In this document: piece by piece, positions 45,341 to 55,313 of the stretch
How the letters are laid out: each line of letters begins with the position of its first letter
How positions within the stretch are numbered: position 1 is the first letter of the stretch
Assembly: GCF_001665395.1 (NCBI RefSeq)
Contig: NZ_LZSG01000044.1
Span: 62,001 to 126,000, forward strand
Direction: 5' to 3'
Source: Mycobacterium sp. 1164966.3
GTDB taxonomy: Bacteria > Actinomycetota > Actinomycetes > Mycobacteriales > Mycobacteriaceae
Length of the DNA stretch: 64,000 bases
The notes under the pieces: generated by a model
Told to the model about the DNA's origin: nothing
Database searches by the model: none
The model's input: only the letters and a program-made list of their open reading frames with translations
Program-made: the position numbers and the translations under genes

Positions 45341-46735
45341 GTGAACGTGTTCATACGTCTACGGCCGCGCTACTGGGGCATCGCCACCCGCGCAGCGGCG
45401 GTATCCGCAGCGGTGGTCCTTGCCGCGCTCGCCTTGGCAACCGCCGGCATGCTTGCTTTGCTTTACTTCTTACTGCTGTCCGGCGTCGACGACGCCGCCG
45501 GCGCCCGGGTCACCCATATCGTCGCCGCACTTGGGGTCAAGACTCCCGATCAGCTCGACGAAAGCCTCATGGCCACGAACCAACGAGTGGCGGCGGTGCA
45601 GGTGATGAACGGCGACGGGCATGTGGTGCGCAGATCGTCGGGCGGGCCGAACTCGGCGTTGGTGCCCGCCGGATTATTCGGCCCCACGCTCAAATCAGGC
45701 CTGCCCGACGATGTTTCGCCGGGTGATGACATGCGGCTGGCCGGTCAGACCGTTGCCACCCCTGCCGGCACCTACACCGTCATCGTGGGCGGCGCCAGCG
45801 AAGCGGTCGAAGCCACCGTTCGCACCGTGGCGATTCTGCTGGCGGCGGTTTCCCCGCTCATGATCGCGGCGGCGGCCTACGTCAGCTATACGCTCGTCAA
45901 ACGCTCGCTGCGCTCGGTGGATGCGATTCGTAGCCGGGTGGCCGAAATCTCGGTGTCGGATCTGTCCGAGCGCGTTCCGGTGTCTGACAGTGGCGACGAG
46001 ATCGCGGCGCTGGCCGGGACGATGAACGCGATGCTCGAGCGTGTCGAGGCAGGTCATCTGGCACAGCGTCAATTCGTCGGTGACGCCTCCCATGAGTTGC
46101 GCAGTCCGCTGACCACCATCATCTATGCGCTCGAGCTGGTCGAATCACATCCCGAGCTGCTCGACATCGACATGGCCACAAGCACTTTGCTGCCCGAGGC
46201 GCATCGGATGAAGACCCTGGTGGAGGACTTGCTGTTGTTGGCTCGCACCGACGAGCAAGGTTTGGCATCGCCCGCCCAGAAGCCCACGCAGAGTGTGAGT
46301 TTCGCCGATATCGTCGAGTCTGCGGCCGCAAGGCTACGCCGCGAAACCACGCTGGCGATCGATACCGACATCGACAAGCGCACCCAGGTGATCGGTGACG
46401 AGGCCGCGCTGGCACGCATGGTGCGCAATCTCGCGGACAACGCCGCCCGCCACGCGGTGTCGCGGATCGAGCTGTCGGTACATGACGCCAACGCCGTCCA
46501 GGGCCACACCGTGTTCGTCATCGCCGATGACGGACCGGGCATACCCGAGGCCGACCGCGGTCGTGTGTTCGACCGCTTCGTTCGCCTCGACAGCGACCGA
46601 TCACGTCAAAGCGGCGGTAGCGGCCTCGGGCTGGCCATCGTCGCCGAAATCGTCCGCGCACACCGGGGCAGGATCGCCGTCGACGATCGGGTGGGTGGAG
46701 GCGCTCGTATCACAGTTACGATGCCGTCAGGGTAA
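45341..46735 (+). CDS. Sensor histidine kinase
   Basis: This 464-residue kinase has a first membrane segment near 20-46, an extracytoplasmic sensor of about 110 residues, a second segment near 161-183 and a HAMP linker to about 235. The phospho-acceptor is His251 in DASHELRSPL. The catalytic domain shows NLADNAARHA (N-box), DDGPGIPE (G1) and GGSGLGLAIV (G2). Its 3' end overlaps that of a response-regulator gene pointing the other way, so this is a convergent two-component pair. The signal is unknown. Confidence 0.92.
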   Translation: MNVFIRLRPRYWGIATRAAAVSAAVVLAALALATAGMLALLYFLLLSGVDDAAGARVTHIVAALGVKTPDQLDESLMATNQRVAAVQVMNGDGHVVRRSSGGPNSALVPAGLFGPTLKSGLPDDVSPGDDMRLAGQTVATPAGTYTVIVGGASEAVEATVRTVAILLAAVSPLMIAAAAYVSYTLVKRSLRSVDAIRSRVAEISVSDLSERVPVSDSGDEIAALAGTMNAMLERVEAGHLAQRQFVGDASHELRSPLTTIIYALELVESHPELLDIDMATSTLLPEAHRMKTLVEDLLLLARTDEQGLASPAQKPTQSVSFADIVESAAARLRRETTLAIDTDIDKRTQVIGDEAALARMVRNLADNAARHAVSRIELSVHDANAVQGHTVFVIADDGPGIPEADRGRVFDRFVRLDSDRSRQSGGSGLGLAIVAEIVRAHRGRIAVDDRVGGGARITVTMPSG

Positions 46736-47404
46736 TAGCCGGTATCCAACCCCGCGAATGGTCTCAATACTGTTGGTTCCGAACGGAATATCGATCTTGC
46801 GCCGCAAATAGCCGACGTACACTTCCACAACGTTTGCCGGCCCACTGTAGTTCACGTCCCACACGTTGGCCAGGATGTCGGATTTGGTGAGCACCACGTC
46901 CTTGTTGCGCATCAAATACTCCAAGACACCGAACTCGCGTGCCGTCAAAGTGATCTCAGTGTGATCGCGGGTGACCAGGCGCCGGGACGGATCCAGCGAC
47001 AGCGTGCCGGCGGTGAGAACCGTCGGGCGTTCCCGTGCACCGCGCCGCACCAATGCCCGTAGCCGAGCGACCAAAATCTTGAACGAGAAGGGCTTGGTCA
47101 GGTAATCGTCAGCGCCCAAGTCGAATGCGTCGGTCTGGTCGTACTCACCGTCCTTGGCGGTCAGCATGATGACCGGAGTCCACACCTTGGCGCGGCGCAT
47201 GCTGCGCAATACTTCGTAGCCGCTTCGGCCGGGCAACATGACGTCCAGGACGATGACGTCGAAATCGTTCTCCAGGGCTTCGTGCAACCCGTCGTCGCCA
47301 GTTGCGACAGTGAGCACGACGAACCCTTCGGCGCGCAAGCCCTTGGCCACCATCGACGACAGCCGCTCCTCGTCTTCGACGAGTAGAACCTTCACCGCGC
47401 GCAC
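46727..47404 (-). CDS. OmpR/PhoB-type response regulator
   Basis: This 225-residue regulator has a receiver domain (1-120) with acidic pocket Glu10-Asp11, phospho-acceptor Asp54 in VIVLDVMLPG and LTKPF. A winged-helix domain follows, with LTAREFGVLEYLM and RRKIDIPFGTNSIETIRGVGYRL. It shares the divergent region at 47405-47511 with the enolase paralogue. Three direct repeats of the PhoP type nearby are its likely binding sites. It overlaps the kinase gene tail to tail by nine bases. Confidence 0.92.
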   Translation of the reverse strand: MRAVKVLLVEDEERLSSMVAKGLRAEGFVVLTVATGDDGLHEALENDFDVIVLDVMLPGRSGYEVLRSMRRAKVWTPVIMLTAKDGEYDQTDAFDLGADDYLTKPFSFKILVARLRALVRRGARERPTVLTAGTLSLDPSRRLVTRDHTEITLTAREFGVLEYLMRNKDVVLTKSDILANVWDVNYSGPANVVEVYVGYLRRKIDIPFGTNSIETIRGVGYRLLP

Positions 47405-47468
47405 CCGCTACGACGCATCATCTGATTGTGCAGCGCCTGCGATCGGCAGAGAACACCGCAACCCACGT

Positions 47469-47502
47469 TCTCAGCGGCGTCTCAGCGATCCGCTCCTACG
47501 CT
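47469..47502 (+). promoter_or_regulatory. PhoP-like direct repeat and promoter of the enolase paralogue
   Basis: TCTCAGC (47469-47475) and TCTCAGC (47480-47486) are perfect repeats with a four-base gap. TACGCT (47497-47502) follows after ten bases. The ATG at 47512 lies only nine bases beyond, so the mRNA is probably leaderless. The site could also serve the divergent regulator gene. Confidence 0.7.
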
Positions 47503-47511
47503 GGCACTGCC

Positions 47512-48810
47512 ATGTTTCGCAAGGCCTGCCCCAGGATCGCAGCTGTCGTCGCCCGTCAGCTGCTGGACTGCAAGGCGCGTCCGTTGGTAGAGGTTGAAAT
47601 CACCACCGACACCGGCCATGTCGGTCGTGGCGCATCGCCGACCGGCAGTTCGGTCGGGGTGCACGAGGCGTTCGTGCTGCGCGACGGTGACCGGACAGAA
47701 TACGACGGGCTGAGCGTGCACCGCGCCGTCTCCGCAGTGCGCGACGAAATCGCTTGCGCTCTCGTGGGTGCTGAGCTCGACGATCCGCGAACTCTGGATC
47801 GGGTGATGATCGAACTCGACGGCACGCGCGACAAGCACCGGCTCGGGGGGAACGCGATTTACTCAACCTCGATAGCGCTGCTGCGAGCGGCGTCCGCGAC
47901 GGCGGGCATACCCACCTACTCCTATGTAGGTGCACTGCTGGGACTCCGACCACCGACCACCGTGCCGGTGCCCACTTTCAACATGATCAACGGTGGCCGC
48001 TACGGGGACACCTTCCAGGCCTTCTCAGAGTTCCTCGTCGTGCCGTACCGCGCCGGCTCGATCGAGGCGGCGGTCGAGTTGGGAGTGCGCGTGTTCGGTG
48101 TCCTCGGCGAGGTGCTCACCGAGCGGCTGGGCCGCACGCCACAGCTGGCGTCGTCATACGGCTATGTCGCACCGTCCAGCGACCCGCGGGTGGTCATGGA
48201 GGTGCTTGCCGAGGCTGTTGAGCGTGCCGGCTGTGCCGACGTCATGGCTTTTGCGCTGGATTGTGCGGCCAGCCAGGTGTACGACAAGCGCACACATACT
48301 TACCCACTCAATGGTGAGCCGGTGACGGCGGAGGCATTGATCGACTACGCGCGGACATTGTCGGAGGACTTCCCGATGGTGTTCATCGAGGATCTGCTCG
48401 ACGCCGACGACTGGGACGGTTTCACCAAGGCGGTCGAAACCATCGACCGCGCAATCATTCTCGGTGACGATCTGATCGTCACCAACCGCAATCGCTTACA
48501 ACGGGCGGTGGAGCTTTCCGCCGTCGACGGGTTCATCCTGAAGCCCAACCAGGTGGGCACCATCGCCGAGGCGCTGGATTGCTTCGAATACGCGTCGGAG
48601 AACGGTATTCTGGCGATCCCGTCGGGCCGTTCGGGCGGTGTCATCGACGATGTCGTGATGGACCTGGCGGTGGGGCTGGAGACACCGTTTCAGAAGAACG
48701 GCGCCCCACGCTCCGGCGAGCGCATCGAGAAGCTCAACTTCCTGTTGCGGGCGGCCGAGCGAATTCCGGACTGCGCGCTGGCGGACGTGCCGGCCTTGGT
48801 GCGGTTCTGA
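47512..48810 (+). CDS. Divergent enolase paralogue with altered catalytic residues
   Basis: This 432-residue protein has the enolase fold from ARQLLDCKARPLVEVEI to SGERIEKLNFLLRAAE. Metal ligands are kept: Asp250 in ALDCAAS, Glu293 in FIEDLLD, and Asp319/320 in GDDLIVTN. The catalytic Lys344 (LKPNQVGT) and Lys395 are kept too. However, the catalytic Glu of SEVFHHL is Arg193 here (GVRVFG), the GGEH His is Tyr164 (GGRYGD), and the His of SHRSGE is Gly372 (SGRSGG). GDEGG is lost. It is unlikely to be a normal enolase and may use another substrate. It carries its own regulator-type promoter. Confidence 0.85.
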   Translation: MFRKACPRIAAVVARQLLDCKARPLVEVEITTDTGHVGRGASPTGSSVGVHEAFVLRDGDRTEYDGLSVHRAVSAVRDEIACALVGAELDDPRTLDRVMIELDGTRDKHRLGGNAIYSTSIALLRAASATAGIPTYSYVGALLGLRPPTTVPVPTFNMINGGRYGDTFQAFSEFLVVPYRAGSIEAAVELGVRVFGVLGEVLTERLGRTPQLASSYGYVAPSSDPRVVMEVLAEAVERAGCADVMAFALDCAASQVYDKRTHTYPLNGEPVTAEALIDYARTLSEDFPMVFIEDLLDADDWDGFTKAVETIDRAIILGDDLIVTNRNRLQRAVELSAVDGFILKPNQVGTIAEALDCFEYASENGILAIPSGRSGGVIDDVVMDLAVGLETPFQKNGAPRSGERIEKLNFLLRAAERIPDCALADVPALVRF

Positions 48811-48899
48811 GCCGGGACGCGGCTCGCCGAACGTGGGGCTTATGCACGCATTTCGTTCAGTTTGCGTCTGTACGGCCCACGCTCGGCGGGCCGGGTCGG

Positions 48900-51872
48900 C
48901 TATATTCCCAGCGCAAGCTGTGCGACCAGGACGGCGACGCACACTGCGAAAACGATCGAAAGTACCACCCAGTCAGCACGTTTCGGCCGTGACGGGGCCG
49001 CGGAGAGCTGACCAGCACCGCCGCGAGCGGTGATCGCATCGCCCATCTCGTCCGCGCGCCGCAGTGTCACGGTAATGACCGCGACGACCAGGTCGACCAC
49101 GTCTGCGACCAGCTGCCGAAGACGGTCCCTGCGGCTCCCCGGTGTCTGCTTGGGCCGCAACCGGCGCGCGGCGTAGAGCACCCGGAATTCGTCGATCAGC
49201 ATTGGAAAGGTACGCAGCGCGAGCGCCAACGCGACCGACCAGTCGTCCACCGGGACACGCAGCGGCCGCAGACGGCGACCCAAAGTTGCCACCGCCGGGG
49301 CGATTTCGGCGACGTTGGTGGTCCACGACACCAGCGCGCCCAGACCCAGCAACACGATCGACAGCGCGCTGATGCGCAGGAAGTCCAGCAGGCCGCCGAG
49401 TCCGAGCGAGAACGGGCCCACGTGTATCTCCGGACTCCCGCCGGCCAATGCCGCAGTGGTACCGACGATGGCCAGCAGGATCCACAACCAGCGGGGGACC
49501 GACGGCAACGCACCCCGGGGAATCCCCGCGACCCACACGCCGGCCAGTACCAGCGCAGCCATCAGCCCGATCGCCAGCCATCCCGGGTTGACGGTCAAGA
49601 ACGCCGAGATGCCCAATGCGGCAAGGAGTTTAGTGCCCGCCCACAGCTCGTGCACACGGGAGCGCCCGGGCACCGGGCGCAGCAACACGACGGGGCGTGG
49701 AGAGCGGCGGGCCGGAGCCGTGGCCGCCGCACGCCGGGGCTTGTCGAGCGCAAGACCCGGCGTCGGCACCAGCATGCCGTCGCGCAGGTGAAGGGTGCGC
49801 GGGCACAGCTCCTCCAGTCCGGCGAAGTCATGCGAAATGACCACCACGGTCAGACCGGTCGCACGGCGCCGATCCGCGAGGAGCCGCACCAGACCGCGCT
49901 GGCTGGCGGCGTCCAGCCCGGCCAGTGGTTCGTCGAGAATCAATACGCGTGGCGACCTCGCCAGCAACCCGGCCAGGACCACGCGGCGCATCTGGCCACC
50001 GCTGAGCTGGTCGATGCGCCGCTTCGCCAGCGCGCCATCGAGACCGACGGCCGCCAGCGCCGCGGACACCCGTGCGTGATCGTCGGGCGAAAAGCCTGCC
50101 GCCGAAGCCACTTCCAGGTCGACACGGCTGCGCATCAGCTGCAGCCGGGCCGCCTGGAACTGCAGCGAGACCGCACCGACCTGCTCAGCGGCGAGGCGCC
50201 CGTCAAGGAGACAGGTGCCGGACGTGGGCATCGTCAACCCGGCCATTATCCACGCCAGCGTCGACTTACCGGAGCCGTTGTCGCCGTGGATCAGCAGCCC
50301 GTCGCCTTCGTAGACGGTGAAGCTGATGCCGCGCAGCGCGGTCTGCGCCCAGGGGGTGCCGGTGCCGTATTCGTGTGCCACGCCGGCCAGTTCGAGCACC
50401 GGCGCATGGGGCTTCTGGCCCGTCGTAACGGTCGGCGCTGGTGCGGCCGCGGTCTCCACCAGGGCGGTGTTGTCCAGCGAGTCGCTGAGATCGATTGTTC
50501 GGTCGGCGTAATCAGCCTCATTGTTGTAGTGGGTGATGTGGACCAGCGCGGTCTCATGACGGTCGGTCAGATTGGACAGCACATCGAGCAGAGCGTCCCG
50601 GCCCTGCTGGTCGACCATGCTGGTGACCTCGTCGGCGATGAGCAGCGCCGGCTCGCGCGCCAGCGCCGCGGCCATGGCCAGGCGCTGCAATTCGCCGCCG
50701 GACAGGCCGCCCGTGTCGCGGTCGGCCAGGCCGTCCAGCCCGACCTCGCGCAGTAACCGGTCGACATCAGTGGTCTTACCGGGCGGCAGACCCCAGACCA
50801 CGTCGTCGGCGACTCGCGTGCCCAGTACCTGGCTTTCCGGGTGCTGCATGACGACGGCAGTGCCGCCGATCTCGCCCAGACCCACCGCCCCGAGCCGTTC
50901 CACCGTGCCCGATGTCGGTTCGCGGCCGGCGAGGACCAGCATGAGCGTGGTCTTTCCCGATCCATTGGCGCCGGTCACCGCGACGTGTTCGCCGGCGCGC
51001 AGATCCAGGCTGACCCCCCGCAGCGCGTCGTGGTCGGTGTGCGGATAGCGGAAGCGCACCTGGTCCAGCCGCACCGGGACCGGCTGAATCGGCCCGACGC
51101 CGGCGGGCGCGTCCAGCTTGTGCACGTCGGGCACGACGCGGAGGCGCTCCAGCACTCGCGACAACACCCACCAACCGATCATGGAGGCGCCGACGATCGC
51201 GACGACGGCGTATCCGAGGACGAGCCACTGCCAGCAATTCATTGCTTCGGCGAAGAACCGCTTGAGCTCCAGCGCGATGGTCTGCAAGTGGGGCACCCGC
51301 GCCACGAGCGTCGCGACTCCGTCCACGGTCGCGGTGATCGTGTGGAATACCAGCTGCCGGAGCTGGGTCAAAATGGTCAACGCGATGACCCCCACGGCAC
51401 CGACGGCAGCACCGGCTCCGACGGACACCGCGATCACCGTAGGCGTGCCGCGCCGGCGTCGTTTCACGATTCCGGCCAGCCCACCGACATAGGCGCACAG
51501 CGCGACCGCGCCGAAGCCGCTCACCCCGACCACCAGGAAGCCGATTACGCCGGCGGCCACGGTCGCGGTAATTAGAACGCGGATCCGATACCGATAGGCC
51601 AGCAAGCCCATCGGGACGGTGCCCAGCAGTCCCAGTCCGCCTGCGTGCGGGAGGACGACGGTGACGATCGCGATGGCGGCGCACAGGGCGCCCATCACCG
51701 ATGCCTGAGCCAGTTCGTTGGGTGATAGCGAGCGAGCCCGGCGAAGTCCGTCCGTCGGTGACGCGCGACAGTCCTCGACACCATCCCGACAGCGCGCCGA
51801 AATCGTTTGCCGCATCGCTTGATCGACCCCCCAACGTTTGCGCCTGCTCGACGAAGAACCCCTCTCAGGCAT
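48900..51872 (-). CDS. Single-chain ECF-type ABC transporter (membrane, ATPase, ATPase, EcfT)
   Basis: This 990-residue fusion joins an N-terminal membrane domain (about 50-245) to two ABC ATPases and an EcfT-like domain (about 740-990). ATPase 1 has GANGSGKTT (301-309), LSGGE (390-394) and a Walker B in LIADE. ATPase 2 has GDNGSGKST (530-538), LSGGQ (623-627) and LILDEP. The EcfT part contains [22 protein letters not shown]. The N-terminal domain may be the substrate-binding S component or a related membrane unit. Such systems import vitamins or metals. I start it at the ATG at 51872; the open frame to 52259 crosses the promoter. Ligand unknown. Confidence 0.88.
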   Translation of the reverse strand: MPERGSSSSRRKRWGVDQAMRQTISARCRDGVEDCRASPTDGLRRARSLSPNELAQASVMGALCAAIAIVTVVLPHAGGLGLLGTVPMGLLAYRYRIRVLITATVAAGVIGFLVVGVSGFGAVALCAYVGGLAGIVKRRRRGTPTVIAVSVGAGAAVGAVGVIALTILTQLRQLVFHTITATVDGVATLVARVPHLQTIALELKRFFAEAMNCWQWLVLGYAVVAIVGASMIGWWVLSRVLERLRVVPDVHKLDAPAGVGPIQPVPVRLDQVRFRYPHTDHDALRGVSLDLRAGEHVAVTGANGSGKTTLMLVLAGREPTSGTVERLGAVGLGEIGGTAVVMQHPESQVLGTRVADDVVWGLPPGKTTDVDRLLREVGLDGLADRDTGGLSGGELQRLAMAAALAREPALLIADEVTSMVDQQGRDALLDVLSNLTDRHETALVHITHYNNEADYADRTIDLSDSLDNTALVETAAAPAPTVTTGQKPHAPVLELAGVAHEYGTGTPWAQTALRGISFTVYEGDGLLIHGDNGSGKSTLAWIMAGLTMPTSGTCLLDGRLAAEQVGAVSLQFQAARLQLMRSRVDLEVASAAGFSPDDHARVSAALAAVGLDGALAKRRIDQLSGGQMRRVVLAGLLARSPRVLILDEPLAGLDAASQRGLVRLLADRRRATGLTVVVISHDFAGLEELCPRTLHLRDGMLVPTPGLALDKPRRAAATAPARRSPRPVVLLRPVPGRSRVHELWAGTKLLAALGISAFLTVNPGWLAIGLMAALVLAGVWVAGIPRGALPSVPRWLWILLAIVGTTAALAGGSPEIHVGPFSLGLGGLLDFLRISALSIVLLGLGALVSWTTNVAEIAPAVATLGRRLRPLRVPVDDWSVALALALRTFPMLIDEFRVLYAARRLRPKQTPGSRRDRLRQLVADVVDLVVAVITVTLRRADEMGDAITARGGAGQLSAAPSRPKRADWVVLSIVFAVCVAVLVAQLALGI

Positions 51873-51881
51873 GGGAGCGCC

Positions 51882-51915
51882 AGTGTATAAGCGGGTCGCT
51901 GAGACGTCGCTGAGA
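51882..51915 (-). promoter_or_regulatory. PhoP-like direct repeat and promoter of the ECF transporter
   Basis: On the minus strand TCTCAGC (51915-51909) and TCTCAGC (51904-51898) are perfect repeats with a four-base gap. TACACT (51887-51882) follows after ten bases. The ATG at 51872 is nine bases further, so this transcript also looks leaderless. The layout is the same as at 47469. Confidence 0.72.
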
Positions 51916-52014
51916 AAAATCCGGCGCGACGGGCTCTGAGCAACTTCGGAGCCCGCGAGGCCAGGCTGAGCCAAAACCCGGGCAGCCAATTTGCTGGCGG
52001 GGTCTAATGGGTGG

Positions 52015-53373
52015 ATGGAATTGATGGTGCCCACCGACTCGCTGTATCTGATCGCCGAATCACGTGAGCACCCCCTGCACGTGGGCGGCTTGTCGTTGTT
52101 CAAGCCACCGGAAGGTGCAGGTCCGGAGTTCGCCCGGAATTTCACTGGCGCCCTGATTGCCGACGAACCAATCCAGCCCACCTTCCGTAAGCGTCCCGCC
52201 AGGATAGTTCCTGGACTCGACATTTTGGCATGGACATACGACGACGAGATCGACCCCAACTACCACGTGCAGCGCGTGGCGCTGCCGTCGCCGGGTCGGG
52301 TACGTGACCTGCTCGAGCTGACCGCCAAGCTGCATTCCACCCTGCTCGATCGGCGGCGACCGCTGTGGGATGCGTATGTGATTGAGGGGCTCAACGATGG
52401 TCGCTTCGGCGTGTTCATCAGGGTGCACCACTCTCTGATCGACGGCGCCGCGGGAGCGAAGCTCTTGGAGCGCGCCTACTCGGTCGACCCATCCGAGACC
52501 GAGGTGCGAGCGATGTGGACCGTCCCGCAACTCGAGAGCCCACCGACAGATCGCTCGTCCGTAGTGGGCTCGCTTACCAAGTTGGCGGGATCTGTTGCGG
52601 GACTACCGTCATCAACGTTGAAGCTGGCTCGCGGGGCCCTCGTCGAGCAACAGTTGACCCTGCCCTTCACGGCACCGCGCACCATGTTCAACGTCAAGAT
52701 CGGGGACGCCCGCCGGTTCGCAGCTCAGTCTTGGTCGCTGGAGCGTGTGCTGCGGATCAAGAAAGCCGCAGGGGTGAGCTTCAACGACGCAGTGCTGGCT
52801 ATGTGTGCCGGCGCGTTGCGGTACTACCTGCTCGAGCAGGAGGCGCTGCCGGACACACCACTGATCGCCTTGGTCCCGGTGAGCCTGCGCCCGTCGGCAG
52901 ACGACGGCAGCAGCGGCAACAAGGTCGGCGCCATCCTGTGCAATCTGGCTACCGACATCGACGACCCCGCGCAACGGATTGAGATCATCGCCGCGGCCAT
53001 GCGGGGTAACAAGAAGGTACTCGCCGAACTGCCCCGCGCGCAGGTTGTAGCCTTGTCGGCGATGAGCATCGTTCCACTGGGCCTCGGGGATGTGCCGGGC
53101 TTCGTGTCCACGACACCGCCGCCCTTCAACCTCGTCATCTCGAACGTGCCGGGACCTGTCGAGCAAATGTATTCCGGCGGTGCCCGACTCGACGGCAGCT
53201 ATCCGCTGTCTCACCTTACAAACGGGCAGGCCCTCAACATCACCTTCATCAACAGGGCCGGCCACCTCGATTTCGGTTTGCTGGCGTGCCGCCGCAGTGT
53301 GCCGCACCTGTCGCGGCTGCTGGAGCACCTGGAGTCGTCCCTCAAAGATCTGGAACGTGCCCTCGGCGTATGA
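52015..53373 (+). CDS. WS/DGAT-family acyltransferase
   Basis: This 452-residue protein is a wax ester synthase/diacylglycerol acyltransferase. The active-site motif HHxxxDG appears as VHHSLIDG, with PLWD before it and [10 protein letters not shown] and SYPLSH later. It makes triacylglycerol or wax esters for storage, or transfers acyl chains to other alcohols. The ATG at 52015 ([15 protein letters not shown]) fits the family; an upstream in-frame start overlaps the divergent promoter. It is divergent from the ECF transporter. Confidence 0.92.
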   Translation: MELMVPTDSLYLIAESREHPLHVGGLSLFKPPEGAGPEFARNFTGALIADEPIQPTFRKRPARIVPGLDILAWTYDDEIDPNYHVQRVALPSPGRVRDLLELTAKLHSTLLDRRRPLWDAYVIEGLNDGRFGVFIRVHHSLIDGAAGAKLLERAYSVDPSETEVRAMWTVPQLESPPTDRSSVVGSLTKLAGSVAGLPSSTLKLARGALVEQQLTLPFTAPRTMFNVKIGDARRFAAQSWSLERVLRIKKAAGVSFNDAVLAMCAGALRYYLLEQEALPDTPLIALVPVSLRPSADDGSSGNKVGAILCNLATDIDDPAQRIEIIAAAMRGNKKVLAELPRAQVVALSAMSIVPLGLGDVPGFVSTTPPPFNLVISNVPGPVEQMYSGGARLDGSYPLSHLTNGQALNITFINRAGHLDFGLLACRRSVPHLSRLLEHLESSLKDLERALGV

Positions 53374-53405
53374 AAGGCGTTGCTGCGCAGGGACTCTGAC
53401 TGGGT

Positions 53406-55226
53406 CTAGCTCAGGTGGTGTACGTCCTGCAACCCGTATACCGGCGTGGGGATGCCTTCGTAGCGGGCCTTGAGTTGCAGGGCGAGAAAGCGCGAGTAGT
53501 GCCGTGACTGGTGCAGGTTGCCACCGTGCAACCACAAGTTCTCCTGCTGGGTCGGCTTCCACATATTGCGCAACTCGCCTTCCCATGGGCCCGGGTCTTG
53601 CGACGTGCCCGAGCCGAGGCCCCACACCTTGCCGACTCTGTCCGCCACGTCCTGCCCGATCAGGTCCGCCACAAAGCTGTTCATCGATCTGAAGCCGGTG
53701 GCGTAGACAACCAGATCGGCAGGCAGTTCCGTGCCGTCGTCCAGAATCACCGACTCCTCGCTCAACCGTTCGACCCCGCCGTGGCATAGCTTGATGCTGC
53801 CGTCGCAAATCAGGTCGCAGGCACCGACATCGATGTAGAAGCCGCCGCCGCGGCGAAGGTACTTCATGAATTGGCCGGAATCGTCGTCGCCGAAGTCCAG
53901 GCGGAAGCCGGCCTGCTCCAGGCGATCGTATAAATCCTTGTCCCGCAACCGCATTGCGTCCGATATCGGTCTCTGGAAGTCCGCGATGATTCGGTACGGC
54001 AATGATGCGACGGTCAGGTCGGCCTTCTCGGTCGTGATACCGGCGGCCGCCGCTTGTTCCGAGTAAAGGCCGCCGAGCCCGATTTCGAGGACTGTCTCGG
54101 ACGTGACGACCAGGGTGGACGCGCGCTGCACCATGGCGACGTCAGCACCGTTCTCGTACAGGGCTTTACAGATGTCGTGCGCTGAGGTGCCGGAGCCGAT
54201 CACCACCGCGCGCTTGCCCGCATATCGGTCCGGGCCCGGGTGCTGGCTCGAATGATGCTGGTCTCCTCGGAAGACGTTCTGGCCGGGAAGCTTTGGCACG
54301 TTTGGCTTACCGGCCATTCCTGTCGCCAGCACCAAGTGGGTGGGCCGCAGCGTGTTCCGTTCGCCGTCGCGGTCAAGCTCGACCGTCCACTGCTTTGCCT
54401 GGTCGCCGAAAGACGCCGACAGGCACGTTGTCGAGGTCCAGTACGGGATCTCCATCACCCGGGTGTAGAACTCGAGCCAGTCAGCGATTTTGTCCTTCGG
54501 CGAAAAGACCGGCCAGTTCGGCGGGAACGGCAGATACGGAAAGTGGTCGTACCACACCGGATCATGAAGGCACAGTGTCTTGTACCGTTTCCGCCAATGG
54601 TCGCCCGGGCGGGCGTGCTTGTCGACGACGAGGGCGGGGACCCCAAGCTGGCGCAGCCGCGCACCCAACGCGATGCCGCCTTGGCCCCCACCGACAATCA
54701 CCACGTAAGGCTGCTGCGAATAGCCCAGCGACGCTTCCTGTTCCGCACGCATCTCCGCCCACGACCGGCCGTCCGGATCGGGCCCGTGCACGGCACCGAG
54801 CAACCGGCGCGACCCCACGGGCTCCTCGTGGCCCTTGAGCTCGTCGAGCGCGGTCAGCAGCGTCCACCCGTGATCGCCCTTGAGCCGCAGGTGGCCGACA
54901 CCTCCCCCGACCGCGGTCTCGAATTCGATGAACGCCGATGTCACACCATCGCCGTCGTCGGTTGGCGTCTCCGTGATGCGGAAACCCGTCGGGTCGGTCT
55001 CGTCGAGACGCGCACGCAACATGTCGGCGATGCCGTCGCGACCCTCGACCGTCTTGATGTTCCAGGTGAATGTCACCAGATCACGCCAGATGCTGTCCGG
55101 GACGAACTTCCCCACGACGCGGTCGATGTCGCGCGCCGCCAGGGCCGATTCGAATTCGTCCAGCCAGGCCTGAACGCGGGCCTCCGGTGATTGCGCGATC
55201 GCCGCCGCATCCAACTGCCGGGTCAT
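53406..55226 (-). CDS. Flavin monooxygenase with N-terminal SnoaL-like domain
   Basis: This protein has an N-terminal NTF2/SnoaL-like domain (about 15-150 from the ATG at 55226) and a flavin monooxygenase domain. The FAD motif is VVIVGGGQGG and the NADPH motif is AVVIGSGTSAHD. An ATG-type sequence ATGF is present near VVYATGFRSMN. A possible TTG at 55268 would add 14 residues. It is convergent with the acyltransferase gene. Substrate unknown; relatives hydroxylate or oxidise hydrophobic compounds. Confidence 0.87.
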   Translation of the reverse strand: MTRQLDAAAIAQSPEARVQAWLDEFESALAARDIDRVVGKFVPDSIWRDLVTFTWNIKTVEGRDGIADMLRARLDETDPTGFRITETPTDDGDGVTSAFIEFETAVGGGVGHLRLKGDHGWTLLTALDELKGHEEPVGSRRLLGAVHGPDPDGRSWAEMRAEQEASLGYSQQPYVVIVGGGQGGIALGARLRQLGVPALVVDKHARPGDHWRKRYKTLCLHDPVWYDHFPYLPFPPNWPVFSPKDKIADWLEFYTRVMEIPYWTSTTCLSASFGDQAKQWTVELDRDGERNTLRPTHLVLATGMAGKPNVPKLPGQNVFRGDQHHSSQHPGPDRYAGKRAVVIGSGTSAHDICKALYENGADVAMVQRASTLVVTSETVLEIGLGGLYSEQAAAAGITTEKADLTVASLPYRIIADFQRPISDAMRLRDKDLYDRLEQAGFRLDFGDDDSGQFMKYLRRGGGFYIDVGACDLICDGSIKLCHGGVERLSEESVILDDGTELPADLVVYATGFRSMNSFVADLIGQDVADRVGKVWGLGSGTSQDPGPWEGELRNMWKPTQQENLWLHGGNLHQSRHYSRFLALQLKARYEGIPTPVYGLQDVHHLS

Positions 55227-55313
55227 CTGCAGCACGCTACTCGCCGCTCGCGTAGGTGATTCCTTCAAGTTCGTTTGCCTGGCGGGATGAATGGAATCGG
55301 GTTGGACCGGCGG

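Noticed and set aside
48850-48870. TTTGCGTCTG resembling half of the terminator repeat
   Set aside because: The partner arm is absent, so it does not form the hairpin seen at the two other sites.
51873-52259. N-terminal extension of the ECF transporter frame
   Set aside because: It runs through the direct repeat, the -10 hexamer and the divergent acyltransferase start. The ATG at 51872 fits the promoter.
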